From the NCBI GenBank assembly GCA_037445575.1, contig JBBIKH010000141.1, positions 1-9,358 of the forward strand: a DNA stretch of 9,358 nucleotides, in the 5' to 3' direction. This DNA is from Oleimicrobium sp037445575. GTDB lineage: Bacteria; Zhuqueibacterota; Zhuqueibacteria; JANLFK01; Oleimicrobiaceae. The notes under the pieces were generated by a model. That model was not told the origin of the DNA, made no database searches, and saw only the letters and a list, made by a program, of their open reading frames with translations. A program made the translations under genes and the position numbers. This document shows positions 1 to 6,839 of the stretch, piece by piece; within the stretch, counting starts at the first letter, position 1; each line of letters opens with the position of its first letter.

Positions 1-267
1 GAAGTAGCCGTTCTCGTCAGTCTGCGTCCAGTAGCCCTTGATCTGCTCCTTCCCATCCTGGGTCACTTTGGCCATGATGGCCACTTCGATGCTCGGCCGG
101 TAGATCTCAAAACGCTCGTTGTAGTAGTTGTTCACCACAAAGACGGACCCCACGACCAACACCGAGTTCTCGGAGGTGGGCTCGACCAACCCCTGGTAGG
201 TGGTGGCGCAGCTGAAAGCCATTGCTGCGACTGCAGTCACCGGCAACAACATCACGCGGACACGCAT
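1..267 (-). CDS. Putative lipoprotein, N-terminal part (gene runs off the left edge)
   Basis: An open frame of 89 codons begins with ATG at 265-267 and is still open at the window edge. A strong Shine-Dalgarno GGAGGT lies just upstream (about 271-277). The protein starts MRVRVMLLPVTAVAAMAFSC: two arginines, a hydrophobic stretch, then AFSC with Cys20. This fits a short lipoprotein signal peptide cleaved before Cys20, so it should be anchored to the membrane. The mature part is polar and includes a short VLVVGSVFVV strand-like stretch and a final TDENGYF. That last motif resembles the turn seen in carboxypeptidase-regulatory-like beta-sandwich domains, but this is only a resemblance. I do not recognise the family. 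It lies 57 bases downstream of the malic enzyme on the same strand, with no visible terminator or promoter between, so co-transcription is possible. The lipobox is non-canonical but acceptable. Confidence 0.7.
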   Translation of the reverse strand, partial: MRVRVMLLPVTAVAAMAFSCATTYQGLVEPTSENSVLVVGSVFVVNNYYNERFEIYRPSIEVAIMAKVTQDGKEQIKGYWTQTDENGYF

Positions 268-324
268 CGTAGACCTCCTCTCCTCTTGCTTTAGGGTTGT
301 CCTTGACTCGAGAGCCGGCGGTGG

Positions 325-2039
325 TTAGACCACGGGCTCCGGCCGTACGTAGCGATAGGGCAGGTACTTCGGCTGCCACATGGCGTTGGTGATCACCCGC
401 AGCAACTGCTCGTCATCAGCACGCATACCCAAGCCGGAATCGCGGGCCACCTTGGCAACCGCAAANNNNNNNNNNNNNNGTCGGAGATCGACGGCAGCAT
501 CTGCCCGGTGCTTAGCTGTTCGGGGGTGAGCATGTCTGCCAAAGCCCGGGAGGCGGCCATGAACATCTGATCGGTCACCTTGGGCGTGCCCGCCACCAGC
601 GCCCCAAGACCCATGCCCGGAAAGACATAAAGGTTGTTGCACTGAGAGATGACCCGTTTGTTGCCATTCACCATAACGGGAGGGAAAGGGCTGCCGGTGG
701 CACACAGGCACCTGCCCCCGGTGACCCTGAAGGCGACCTCAGGTGTGCACTCCGACTTGCTTGTCGGGTTCGAAAGGGGCAAGATGACCGGCAACTGGCA
801 GTTGTCACTCATTTGCCGAAGCACCGCCTCGTCGAACACCCCTGGCTGGCCGGTGGCGCCGATCAGCACGGTAGCTTTGGCGTTGCGCACAGTATCCAGC
901 AGGCCGATGCGGTTGGGGTCGCTCAGCTGCCAGTCAGCGATTGCTGCCCGCGGCTTGACCCACTCCCGCTGCTCGTCGCTCACCTGCATTCCTTCCACCA
1001 GCAGGCCGTCTTTGTCGAGGCCGAAGATGAGCGCCTTTGCCTCGGCGTCGCTCAGTCCCTGCTGCATCAGGCCGGTGTGAATCTGGCGCGCAATGCCGAT
1101 GCGCGCCTGCCCCTGGCCGAGGATGACAAAGCGCTGATCGCGCAATTGTTCTTTCTTGATGCGCATGGCCGCCAACAGTGCCGCCATCGCGACTGCGCCG
1201 GTGCCTTGGATGTCGTCGTCAAACGAGCAGATCCTCTCCCGGTACCGCTCCAGAAGGCGGAAGGCGTTGTGCTTGCCAAAGTCCTCCCATTGCAGGAGGG
1301 CGTTAGGGAAGGTGCGGCGCACCCCCATCACGAATTGCTCGATCACCGCATCGTACTTGTCGCCGGTCAGCCGACGCTGCCGAAGCCCGATGTAGAGTGG
1401 GTCCCGCAGCGCCTCCTCGTTGTTTGTCCCCACATCGATCAGTACCGGCAGGCAGAAGGCGGGATGTAGCCCGCCCGCGGCCACGTACAGGCTGCTCTTG
1501 CCAATGGGGATGCCCATGCCTCCTGCCCCCTGGTCGCCAAGACCCAAGATGCGCTCCCCGTCGGTGGCCACGATCAGCGAGACGTTGGAAAAAGAGACAT
1601 TGGCAAGCACCTTGTCGATCTTGTGCACGTTGTTGGCGGTCACATATAGGCCCCGGGGGCGCCGAAAGATGTGGCTGAACTGCAGACAAGCTTCGCCCAC
1701 CGTGGGGGTGTAGACGATGGGCAGCATTTCTTCCAAATGATCGAGCAATAGGCGATAGAAAAGCGTCTCGTTTCGGTCCTGTAGGGAGATCAGGTAGATG
1801 TACTTCTCCAGATTGGTGGGCTTGGCCGAAAAGCTTTCGTAAGCCCTTTGGCACTGAAGCTCCAGCGTGGCCACAAGTTCCGGCAAAAGTCCCACCAGGT
1901 CCAGCGCCTCGCGCTCCTGGGGGGTGAAGGCCGTGCCCTTGTTGTACATGGGGTGCTCAACAAGACGGTGCCCCTTGAACGGCACCTCGACGTATTCCTC
2001 TCCGGTGAAGGGGTCCCTTTGTCTCACGTAGCGTAACAT
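325..2039 (-). CDS. maeA: Malic enzyme (malate dehydrogenase, oxaloacetate-decarboxylating), MaeA type, interrupted by an N gap
   Basis: Converts malate to pyruvate and CO2 with reduction of NAD(P), in the cytoplasm, linking the TCA cycle to pyruvate. The family is clear along the whole length. The N-terminal domain has PIVYTPTVGEAC with catalytic Tyr110, then ERILGLGDQGAGGMGIPIGKSSLY with Lys181. Metal ligands are Glu252 and Asp253 in QWEDFGKHNAF and Asp275/Asp276 in FDDDIQGTGAV. The nucleotide-binding loop GQGQARIG is at 308-315, and later blocks include LPLSNPTSKSE and CATGSPFPPV. The frame runs to the 14-base N run at 466-479. It resumes after the gap in another frame as FAVAKVARDSG and ends in PEPVV at the TAA at 325-327. 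The E. coli protein, as I remember it, has nine residues between the flanking blocks, so about 27 bases are expected and the gap length is wrong. The full protein would be about 575 residues, close to the usual 565. NAD versus NADP preference cannot be decided here; malolactic enzyme is a less likely relative. ATG at 2037-2039 has GGAGGA upstream. Confidence 0.93.
466..479. other. Assembly gap (14 Ns)
   Basis: Fourteen undetermined bases lie inside the malic enzyme gene. The codon before the gap (in coding direction) is GAC for Asp of LPSISD, and coding resumes immediately with TTT for Phe of FAVAKVA. Fourteen is not divisible by three, while both sides are intact family sequence. The run is therefore a placeholder of arbitrary length, not a count of missing bases. 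Confidence 0.97.
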
Positions 2040-2042
2040 ACG

Positions 2043-2048
2043 TCCTCC
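2043..2048 (-). promoter_or_regulatory. Shine-Dalgarno of the malic enzyme gene
   Basis: On the minus strand GGAGGA precedes the ATG at 2037-2039 with a three-base spacer, the upstream part (TGGAGG) giving a slightly longer one. It lies seven bases from the nearest arm of the leader hairpin at 2056-2096, so that structure could reach the ribosome landing zone. Confidence 0.6.
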
Positions 2049-2055
2049 AGTTCCA

Positions 2056-2096
2056 CCGCCTGGCCGGGGGCAAGCTCTGGCAATCCGGCCCGGCGG
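2056..2096 (-). repeat. Imperfect inverted repeat in the malic enzyme leader
   Basis: The arms at 2056-2067 and 2085-2096 are 12 bases each. They match as an inverted repeat in 11 of 12 positions (CCGCCTGGCCGG against CCGCCGGGCCGG). The loop is 17 bases. The arms are almost entirely G and C, so the RNA hairpin would be stable. It lies between the candidate promoter at 2107-2134 and the Shine-Dalgarno at 2043-2048, filling most of the predicted leader of about 60 bases. No T run follows on either strand, so it does not look like an intrinsic terminator. It could be an operator or an RNA structure controlling translation; the role is inference. Confidence 0.6.
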
Positions 2097-2106
2097 ACTC
2101 GGTTAT

Positions 2107-2134
2107 AAAATAGACAAAATATCGTGAAAGTCAA
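2107..2134 (-). promoter_or_regulatory. Candidate sigma70-type promoter for the malic enzyme gene
   Basis: Reading the minus strand, TTGACT (2129-2134) is followed after 16 bases by TATTTT (2107-2112). An overlapping TATAAC (2102-2107) lies 21 bases from the -35. The stretch 2101-2143 is markedly more AT-rich than its surroundings. It lies in the only sizeable gap upstream of the malic enzyme gene and points toward it. The -10 is imperfect, so the exact start of transcription (near 2100) is uncertain. Confidence 0.5.
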
Positions 2135-2162
2135 GGCAAAATCGGCGCATGAGTGGCCTTTG

Positions 2163-3554
2163 CTAGGCAAAATCCTCCTCGCTGAAGGTCACCTCCGGAT
2201 ACCGCCGTAGCTCCTGAGTGAAGAGGTCGATAATCTCGCGCAGACGCGACTTGGTGCGTGCTTCGAAACGGAGCACCAGCACCGGTTGCGTATTGGAAGC
2301 GCGCACCAGCCCCCACCCGTCGCCGAACAGTACGCGAGCGCCGTCGATGTCGATCACCTGGTATTTGGCCTTGAAACGCTGGACCAACTCGCGCACCACC
2401 CTGAATTTGGCCTCATCGGCGCAATGAATGCGGATCTCCGGCGTGGAAACAAAGTGGGGTATCTCAGCCGCAATTTCCGATAAGGGCCGTCCGTCGGCGG
2501 CGACCAACTGCAGCAACCGGCCCGACGCGTACAGGGCGTCATCAAAGCCGAAATAGTCGTCGGCAAAGAACATGTGGCCGGACATCTCGCCCGCAAGCGG
2601 TGCATGCAGTTCCTTCATGCGGGCCTTCAGAAGCGAGTGGCCGGTCTTCCACATCTCCGGCCTGCCCCCGTGAAGGGTGATGAACTCCTCCAAGGCCTGG
2701 GAGCACTTGACATCGAACACGATGGGCGCGCCCGGGTGTCTTGCCAGCACCTCCTTGGCAAATAGCGCCAAGAGCCGGTCTGCAAACACGATCTCACCCT
2801 TGTCGTCGATGACCCCAATGCGGTCGGCATCGCCATCGTAGCCGATGCCCACGTCAGCCTGTTGCGCAACCACCGCCTTGCGCAGCTCCACCACGTATTT
2901 GGGCACGGTGGGGTCAGGCAAATGGTGAGGGAAGCTACCGTCTGGCTCGCAATAGAGGGCCACCACCTCCATCCCCAAGTCCTCCCAAAGCTGCGGGGCA
3001 ATGGGTCCGGCGGTGCCGTTGCCCGCGTCGATGACGACTTTGAGGCGCCGTGCAAAGCGAAACTTTTCCTTGAGGGTCCGAACGTAGGCCGGCAGCACGT
3101 CCTGGCGCTGCACCGTTCCCTTGCCCTTCGCAAAGTCTCTCTTAGCGATCAGCTCCGCCAGGTGCGCAATGTCGGCGCCGTACATGGAGACCACGCCCTT
3201 CTCCGGGTCATGGACCGATATTTTGAATCCGTTGAACTCGATGGGGTTGTGGCTGCCGGTGACCATCACGCCGCCGCCCAGTCCCAGATGAAGGATGCTG
3301 AAGTATTGGACCGGCGTGGGGACCTGGCCGATATTCACCACGTGCACGCCCGTGGCCGTGAGGCCGGCGGTTAGGACCTCCTGGAGGTGGGGCGAATCCA
3401 GCCGCACGTCGCGCCCCACAGAGAGGCGAGTCACCCCCTTGCGGCGCATGGCGGTGCCGATGGCCTTGCCCACTGCTTCCACCGTCGCGTCGTCAAAATC
3501 CTGTTTCACCACCCCCCTGATGTCGTACTCCCGAAAGATCGCTGGATTGATCAT
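2163..3554 (-). CDS. Phosphomannomutase/phosphoglucomutase (alpha-D-phosphohexomutase, AlgC/ManB type)
   Basis: A cytoplasmic enzyme interconverting hexose 6- and 1-phosphates (mannose and/or glucose), which supplies sugar nucleotides for polysaccharide and envelope synthesis. The 463-residue length is typical of the bifunctional PMM/PGM group. All four signature loops are present: TGSHNP with phosphorylated Ser101; the metal loop GYDGDADRIG with Asp240, Asp242 and Asp244; the sugar-recognition loop GEMSGH (322-327); and the phosphate-binding loop RASNTQP (418-424). The N-terminus FREYDIRG is also characteristic. ATG at 3552-3554 overlaps the prmC stop as ATGA, implying coupled translation. 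It is the last gene of the yqhQ-prfA-prmC run, an unrelated metabolic passenger. Substrate preference cannot be read from the motifs, so I give no gene symbol. Confidence 0.95.
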   Translation of the reverse strand: MINPAIFREYDIRGVVKQDFDDATVEAVGKAIGTAMRRKGVTRLSVGRDVRLDSPHLQEVLTAGLTATGVHVVNIGQVPTPVQYFSILHLGLGGGVMVTGSHNPIEFNGFKISVHDPEKGVVSMYGADIAHLAELIAKRDFAKGKGTVQRQDVLPAYVRTLKEKFRFARRLKVVIDAGNGTAGPIAPQLWEDLGMEVVALYCEPDGSFPHHLPDPTVPKYVVELRKAVVAQQADVGIGYDGDADRIGVIDDKGEIVFADRLLALFAKEVLARHPGAPIVFDVKCSQALEEFITLHGGRPEMWKTGHSLLKARMKELHAPLAGEMSGHMFFADDYFGFDDALYASGRLLQLVAADGRPLSEIAAEIPHFVSTPEIRIHCADEAKFRVVRELVQRFKAKYQVIDIDGARVLFGDGWGLVRASNTQPVLVLRFEARTKSRLREIIDLFTQELRRYPEVTFSEEDFA

Positions 3555-4447
3555 GCCCGCTCCCTCTGTCTCCTTGCGAAAACCACTCGTTCCCTGCCTG
3601 CCAAGTCAGGCAACACCTCTATCTCCCCCAGGCCTGCCCCTTCCAGCAGGGTTCGCAGCTGGGCGCCCTGGCCCACGCCGATCTCGGCAAAGTAACCTCC
3701 TCCTGGGCTGAGGAGTTGGGGCAAAAGGGGGATCAGGATGCGATACAGGGCCAGGCCGTCCGGGCCCCCGTCCAACGCCAGATGAGGCTCGTAATTCTTG
3801 ACCTCCGGGGCCAAAGTCGACAGCTCACCCGTGGGGACGTAGGGCAAATTGGCAGTCACCAGGTGGAAGGTCCCACCCACCTTTCGCGCAAAATCGGGGC
3901 TACGCAGGTCAGCGCGCACCAGCTGCACCCGATTGGTCAGCCGCAGGCGGCTGAGATTGGTGCGAGCCACCGCCAGAGCTTCCTGGCTGCAGTCGATAGC
4001 CACAACGTGCGCGTGCGGGAGCATGGCGGCCAGCGAAGCGGCGATGTTCCCGCAGCCGGTACCCACGTCCAGGCACCGCAGGGGGTGAATCCCGCGCAGC
4101 TCACGCTGGCAGAATGCCACCGCTCGCTCTACCAGCATCTCGGTCTCTGGCCTGGGAATGAGCACCCCTGGTCTGACGCGAAGCGACAGGCCCATGAACT
4201 CGACCTCGCCGGTCAGGTACTGCAGGGGTTCGCGCCTCACGCGACGCGCCAACAAATCCCCAAGCAGTGCTTGCTGTCGATGGCTCAGGAGCCGTTCCGG
4301 GGCAAGGTAGAGTTCAGCCCGTTGGCATCTTAGCACGTGCATCAGCAGTCGCTCGGCCGTCAGCTCAGGACTGTCAACGCCCGCGTCCCTAAGCGACTCC
4401 GATGCCTGCCGGAGGAACGCAGCGATGGTGGCGCAGCTATTTGCCAC
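3551..4447 (-). CDS. prmC: Peptide chain release factor N5-glutamine methyltransferase (PrmC/HemK)
   Basis: Transfers a methyl group from S-adenosylmethionine to the GGQ glutamine of release factors, raising termination efficiency. Its substrate gene prfA is immediately upstream. With the GTG start at 4445-4447 the protein has 298 residues, near the usual 280-290. An N-terminal helical substrate-binding domain (about 1-85, with QYLTGEVEF at 76-84) is followed by RPETEMLVE (100-108). The SAM-binding motif DVGTGCGNIA is at 127-136 and the catalytic motif NLPYVP starts at 200. NLPY replaces the usual NPPY. A longer frame opens at TTG 4511-4513, deep inside prfA, but its extra 22 residues look like shadow sequence. 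The GTG overlaps the prfA stop by 11 bases, and homology begins shortly after it. No strong Shine-Dalgarno precedes the GTG, so translation is probably coupled to prfA. Confidence 0.93.
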   Translation of the reverse strand: MANSCATIAAFLRQASESLRDAGVDSPELTAERLLMHVLRCQRAELYLAPERLLSHRQQALLGDLLARRVRREPLQYLTGEVEFMGLSLRVRPGVLIPRPETEMLVERAVAFCQRELRGIHPLRCLDVGTGCGNIAASLAAMLPHAHVVAIDCSQEALAVARTNLSRLRLTNRVQLVRADLRSPDFARKVGGTFHLVTANLPYVPTGELSTLAPEVKNYEPHLALDGGPDGLALYRILIPLLPQLLSPGGGYFAEIGVGQGAQLRTLLEGAGLGEIEVLPDLAGRERVVFARRQRERA

Positions 4448-5516
4448 CCGGGAACTCGGCTTTGAGTCTCTCCGTACGGTCGGCAATGCGCAGCTGCTCA
4501 ATGAGCTCGTCAAGGTCGCCTTGCAAGATCTCGTTCAACCGATAAAGGGTCAACCCTATGCGATGGTCAGTGACTCTGTTCTGGGGGAAGTTAAAGGTCC
4601 GGATCTTGGCGCTCCGGTCGCCGGAGCCAACCATGGAGCGCCTGCTGGCGGCAATCTTCTGGCGCTCCTCCTCCAGCTTTCGCTCGTAAAGTCGCGCGCG
4701 CAGCACCTTCAAGGCCTTGGCCTTGTTTTTGTGTTGGGACTTTTCGTCCTGGCAGGTCACTACAAGGCCCGTGGGCAGATGGGTAACGCGCACCGCCGAA
4801 TCGGTGGTATTGACGCTCTGGCCGCCGGGCCCTGAGGAACGGAACACGTCGATGCGCAGATCGCTTGGGTCGATCTGGATGTCAATTTCCTCTGCTTCCG
4901 GCAACACCGCAACTGAGGCCGCCGAGGTATGAATACGTCCGCTCGCCTCCGTCACCGGCACCCGCTGCACCCGGTGCACACCAGACTCGTACTTGAGGGT
5001 ACCGTAAGCGTCTGGTCCAGTGACCAGAAAGATGATCTCCTTGAACCCGCCGATGCCCTGAGGGTGCGAGCTGAGCACCTCCTTTTTCCAGCCCTTGTCT
5101 TCGATGTAGCGGCTGTACATGCGGTAGAGGTCGCCCGCGAAGAGGCCAGCCTCCTCTCCTCCTGTGCCTGCCCGTATCTCCACGATGGCATTGCGTGAAT
5201 CCTGCTCATCGGGCGGCAACAGAAGGGTCTTGATCTCTTCCTCCAGGCGCTCGACCTGCTGACCGAGCTCCTCCAGCTCCGACTTGGCCACGGCACGCAG
5301 CTCATTGTCGTCACTTTCTGCCAGTACGCGCCGGTCCTCCTCCAGGCGTCGCAGGACCTCTCGGTACTCCTTGGCTTTCTGCACAATCGGACCGAGGTAA
5401 CGCTCCTCCTTGGCCAGCTGCCGGTAGCGCTCCCGATCATTCATCGTCGCCGGATCGGCAAGTTGGCGCATGACCTCCTGGTAATGGTCCTCTAACTGTT
5501 GCAGTCGCTCCAACAT
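4437..5516 (-). CDS. prfA: Peptide chain release factor 1 (RF1)
   Basis: Recognises UAA and UAG in the ribosomal A site and triggers hydrolysis of peptidyl-tRNA. The protein has 359 residues, the normal length. The N-terminal half is a charged helical domain (about 1-105). It continues into the RF1 block EIRAGTGGEEAG (113-124). The codon-reading tripeptide is Pro187-Val188-Thr189 (PxT), which marks RF1 rather than RF2 (SPF). The catalytic GGQ is at 231-233 in SSGPGGQSVNTTDSAVR, followed by QDEKSQHKNKAKA. ATG at 5514-5516 is preceded by GGGAGGAG (about 5524-5532). It lies 28 bases after yqhQ and overlaps prmC, the gene for the enzyme that methylates Gln233. No in-frame stop or frameshift is seen, as expected for RF1. 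Confidence 0.98.
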   Translation of the reverse strand: MLERLQQLEDHYQEVMRQLADPATMNDRERYRQLAKEERYLGPIVQKAKEYREVLRRLEEDRRVLAESDDNELRAVAKSELEELGQQVERLEEEIKTLLLPPDEQDSRNAIVEIRAGTGGEEAGLFAGDLYRMYSRYIEDKGWKKEVLSSHPQGIGGFKEIIFLVTGPDAYGTLKYESGVHRVQRVPVTEASGRIHTSAASVAVLPEAEEIDIQIDPSDLRIDVFRSSGPGGQSVNTTDSAVRVTHLPTGLVVTCQDEKSQHKNKAKALKVLRARLYERKLEEERQKIAASRRSMVGSGDRSAKIRTFNFPQNRVTDHRIGLTLYRLNEILQGDLDELIEQLRIADRTERLKAEFPGGK

Positions 5517-5544
5517 GACTCACTCTCCTCCCGCCTGCGCGGCC

Positions 5545-6489
5545 TTATTCACGCGGCGAGGCGGTGGATGCGATCTCTTCCTGTGCGTAAGGGATTGCCA
5601 TCGCCGACACGTCTTGGCCCAGTACGCTCCTCAGCGCCACCAGAGCCACCTCCAGCTGCTGCTCATCGGGCACTCGGGTGGTGAGCCGTTGCAACCACAC
5701 CCCTACTGCGACCAGGGGATACAGGAGTGGATTGCGCGGCCATTTGGCCCCCAGCCGCAGCAGTTCGTAGGAAAGACCCGCAATGAGCGGCACCAATAGA
5801 AGGCGCACCACTACCAACGGGTCCAGAGGACTGTGTGGTCGTGGGAGAAGGACAAATACCACCATGCTCACTAGCGCCACCACCAAGAGGAAGCTGGTGC
5901 CACACCGCGGATGGGCTTGGTCGTAGTGGCTCGCTTCCGCCACCGACAGCTCCCTTCCCTGCTCGTAAGCGTGGATGCTCATGTGCTCCGCGCCGTGATA
6001 GGCGAACACGCGTCGTATTTCTTTCCACTGGCCAATAAGCACCAAATAAGCCAAGAACACGACCAGCCGCACGACCCCGTCGATGAGGTTGAACAGGAGG
6101 CCTGAGCGCACCCCAGTCAGGTGGGCGACAAGCAGCGGCAGGTAGAAAAACAGCGCAAGTCCAATGGCGAACGCCGCCACCACCGTCAACGCAGTGGCAA
6201 CTCGTGACCATAGGTTGGCCTTCTCTGTTTGAGATTCCTCCGCGTCTTCCCCCATGGCCACGCGGCTGGAGAAGGCCAGGGCTTCGATTCCCAGCAGCAG
6301 CGACTCCACCAAGGTCGCCGCGCCCCGCAGCACGGCAAAGCGCCACGGCCCCTTGCCCGTGCTCACCGACCGATACGGTCGCACTCGGTAGACGATGCCC
6401 CCGTCTGGGCGGCGCACGGCCACCGACACCACCCCGGGCGCGCGCATCATCACCCCTTCGATGACCGCCTGTCCCCCGACCGGGTTCAA
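5545..6489 (-). CDS. yqhQ: DUF1385 integral membrane protein (YqhQ family)
   Basis: A widespread membrane protein of unknown biochemical function, often found beside rpmE and prfA as here. From the chosen TTG it has 314 residues. The hallmark N-terminus GGQAVIEGVMMR starts at residue 5. About four hydrophobic segments are visible: roughly 98-123, 131-152, 198-216 and 224-246. The conserved soluble-side blocks RRVFAYHGAEH (159-169) and HPRCGTSF (193-200) carry histidines and a cysteine that could bind a ligand; that last point is inference. The start is TTG at 6487-6489 because GGAGGAGG (6495-6502) stands five bases upstream. In-frame ATGs at 6502-6504 and 6508-6510 lack a Shine-Dalgarno. The ATG at 6547-6549 lies inside the stem of the rpmE terminator. 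Starts at the first two ATGs would add only five or seven residues. Confidence 0.88.
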   Translation of the reverse strand: MNPVGGQAVIEGVMMRAPGVVSVAVRRPDGGIVYRVRPYRSVSTGKGPWRFAVLRGAATLVESLLLGIEALAFSSRVAMGEDAEESQTEKANLWSRVATALTVVAAFAIGLALFFYLPLLVAHLTGVRSGLLFNLIDGVVRLVVFLAYLVLIGQWKEIRRVFAYHGAEHMSIHAYEQGRELSVAEASHYDQAHPRCGTSFLLVVALVSMVVFVLLPRPHSPLDPLVVVRLLLVPLIAGLSYELLRLGAKWPRNPLLYPLVAVGVWLQRLTTRVPDEQQLEVALVALRSVLGQDVSAMAIPYAQEEIASTASPRE

Positions 6490-6494
6490 TTTTT

Positions 6495-6502
6495 CCTCCT
6501 CC
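6495..6502 (-). promoter_or_regulatory. Shine-Dalgarno that sets the yqhQ start
   Basis: On the minus strand GGAGGAGG is followed by AAAAA and then TTG (6487-6489). In the longer reading the same bases would be codons Glu-Glu for a MEEEKLNP N-terminus. The near-perfect match to the anti-Shine-Dalgarno, at usual spacing, favours the TTG. Confidence 0.6.
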
Positions 6503-6520
6503 ATCCTCATGCCGGAGCGC

Positions 6521-6553
6521 AAAAAAAACGGAATACGCACCCCGCGCATTCCG
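6521..6553 (-). terminator. Intrinsic terminator after rpmE
   Basis: Reading the minus strand, two 10-base arms (CGGAATGCGC and GCGTATTCCG; 6544-6553 and 6529-6538) pair at nine of ten positions around a five-base loop. They are followed at once by eight Ts (6521-6528). The stem begins 20 bases after the rpmE stop. This is a textbook rho-independent terminator. It stands between rpmE and the yqhQ-prfA-prmC genes, with only 31 bases from the T run to the yqhQ start, so downstream expression needs read-through or a promoter inside rpmE. Confidence 0.88.
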
Positions 6554-6573
6554 TCTTCTCGCCAGTAGGATTG

Positions 6574-6798
6574 CTACGAATCGTGCTGCTCGCCCTCTTT
6601 GCCTCGCTTGTACTTCTTGAGGTACTTTTCCACCCTACCTGCAGAGTCGACCAGCTTCTGTTTGCCGGTAAAAAATGGGTGGCAGTTGGAGCAGATTTCC
6701 AGCTTCATGTCTCCCAAGGTAGAACGCACCTGCCACGTGTTGCCGCACGCGCAGCGCACGTTGCTGATCTTGTATTCCGGATGAATGCCCTTCTTCAA
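6574..6798 (-). CDS. rpmE: 50S ribosomal protein L31 (zinc-binding form)
   Basis: A small protein of the large ribosomal subunit. From TTG at 6796-6798 it has 74 residues, close to the usual 66-80. The sequence MKKGIHPEYK then RCACGNTW, ICSNCHPFFTGKQK and a basic tail YLKKYKRGK is diagnostic for L31. Cys16, Cys18, Cys36 and Cys39 make it the zinc-coordinating (C+) form. The open frame extends upstream to 6930, but that part runs through the promoter and is not coding. TTG is fixed by AAAGGAGG (6807-6814) eight bases upstream and by homology beginning right at the start. The gene has its own promoter (6840-6868) and its own terminator (6521-6553), so it looks like a self-contained unit. Confidence 0.96.
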   Translation of the reverse strand: MKKGIHPEYKISNVRCACGNTWQVRSTLGDMKLEICSNCHPFFTGKQKLVDSAGRVEKYLKKYKRGKEGEQHDS

Positions 6799-6806
6799 CG
6801 TATCAG

Positions 6807-6814
6807 CCTCCTTT
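6807..6814 (-). promoter_or_regulatory. Shine-Dalgarno that sets the rpmE TTG start
   Basis: AAAGGAGG on the minus strand, with eight bases (CTGATACG) to the TTG at 6796-6798. No ATG or GTG lies nearby in frame, and the L31 N-terminus begins exactly at this codon. Confidence 0.8.
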
Positions 6815-6839
6815 TGCTCTCCCGTATTTGACTGTCGCA

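Noticed and set aside
268..324. Possible promoter or terminator between the malic enzyme and the lipoprotein gene
   Set aside because: Apart from the Shine-Dalgarno I see no -35/-10 pair or hairpin with a T run in these 57 bases.
813..1469. Long plus-strand open frame (218 codons) opposite the malic enzyme
   Set aside because: It lies wholly antisense to strongly conserved coding sequence, has low-complexity His/Leu/Ala-rich shadow composition and no recognisable domain; such frames are common in GC-rich DNA.
2135..2174. Nine-base direct repeat GGCAAAATC at 2135-2143 and 2166-2174
   Set aside because: Short, only two copies, and the second lies in the end of the mutase gene; probably chance.
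2862..3374. Plus-strand open frame of 170 codons opposite the phosphohexomutase
   Set aside because: Fully antisense to conserved mutase motifs; composition reflects the complementary codons.
3716..4333. Plus-strand open frame of 205 codons opposite prmC
   Set aside because: Antisense shadow of prmC with no family signature and no neighbouring plus-strand gene.
4448..4513. Extended prmC start at TTG 4511-4513
   Set aside because: It would add 22 residues overlapping prfA by 77 bases, with no similarity to the family N-terminus; GTG at 4445-4447 gives a normal length.
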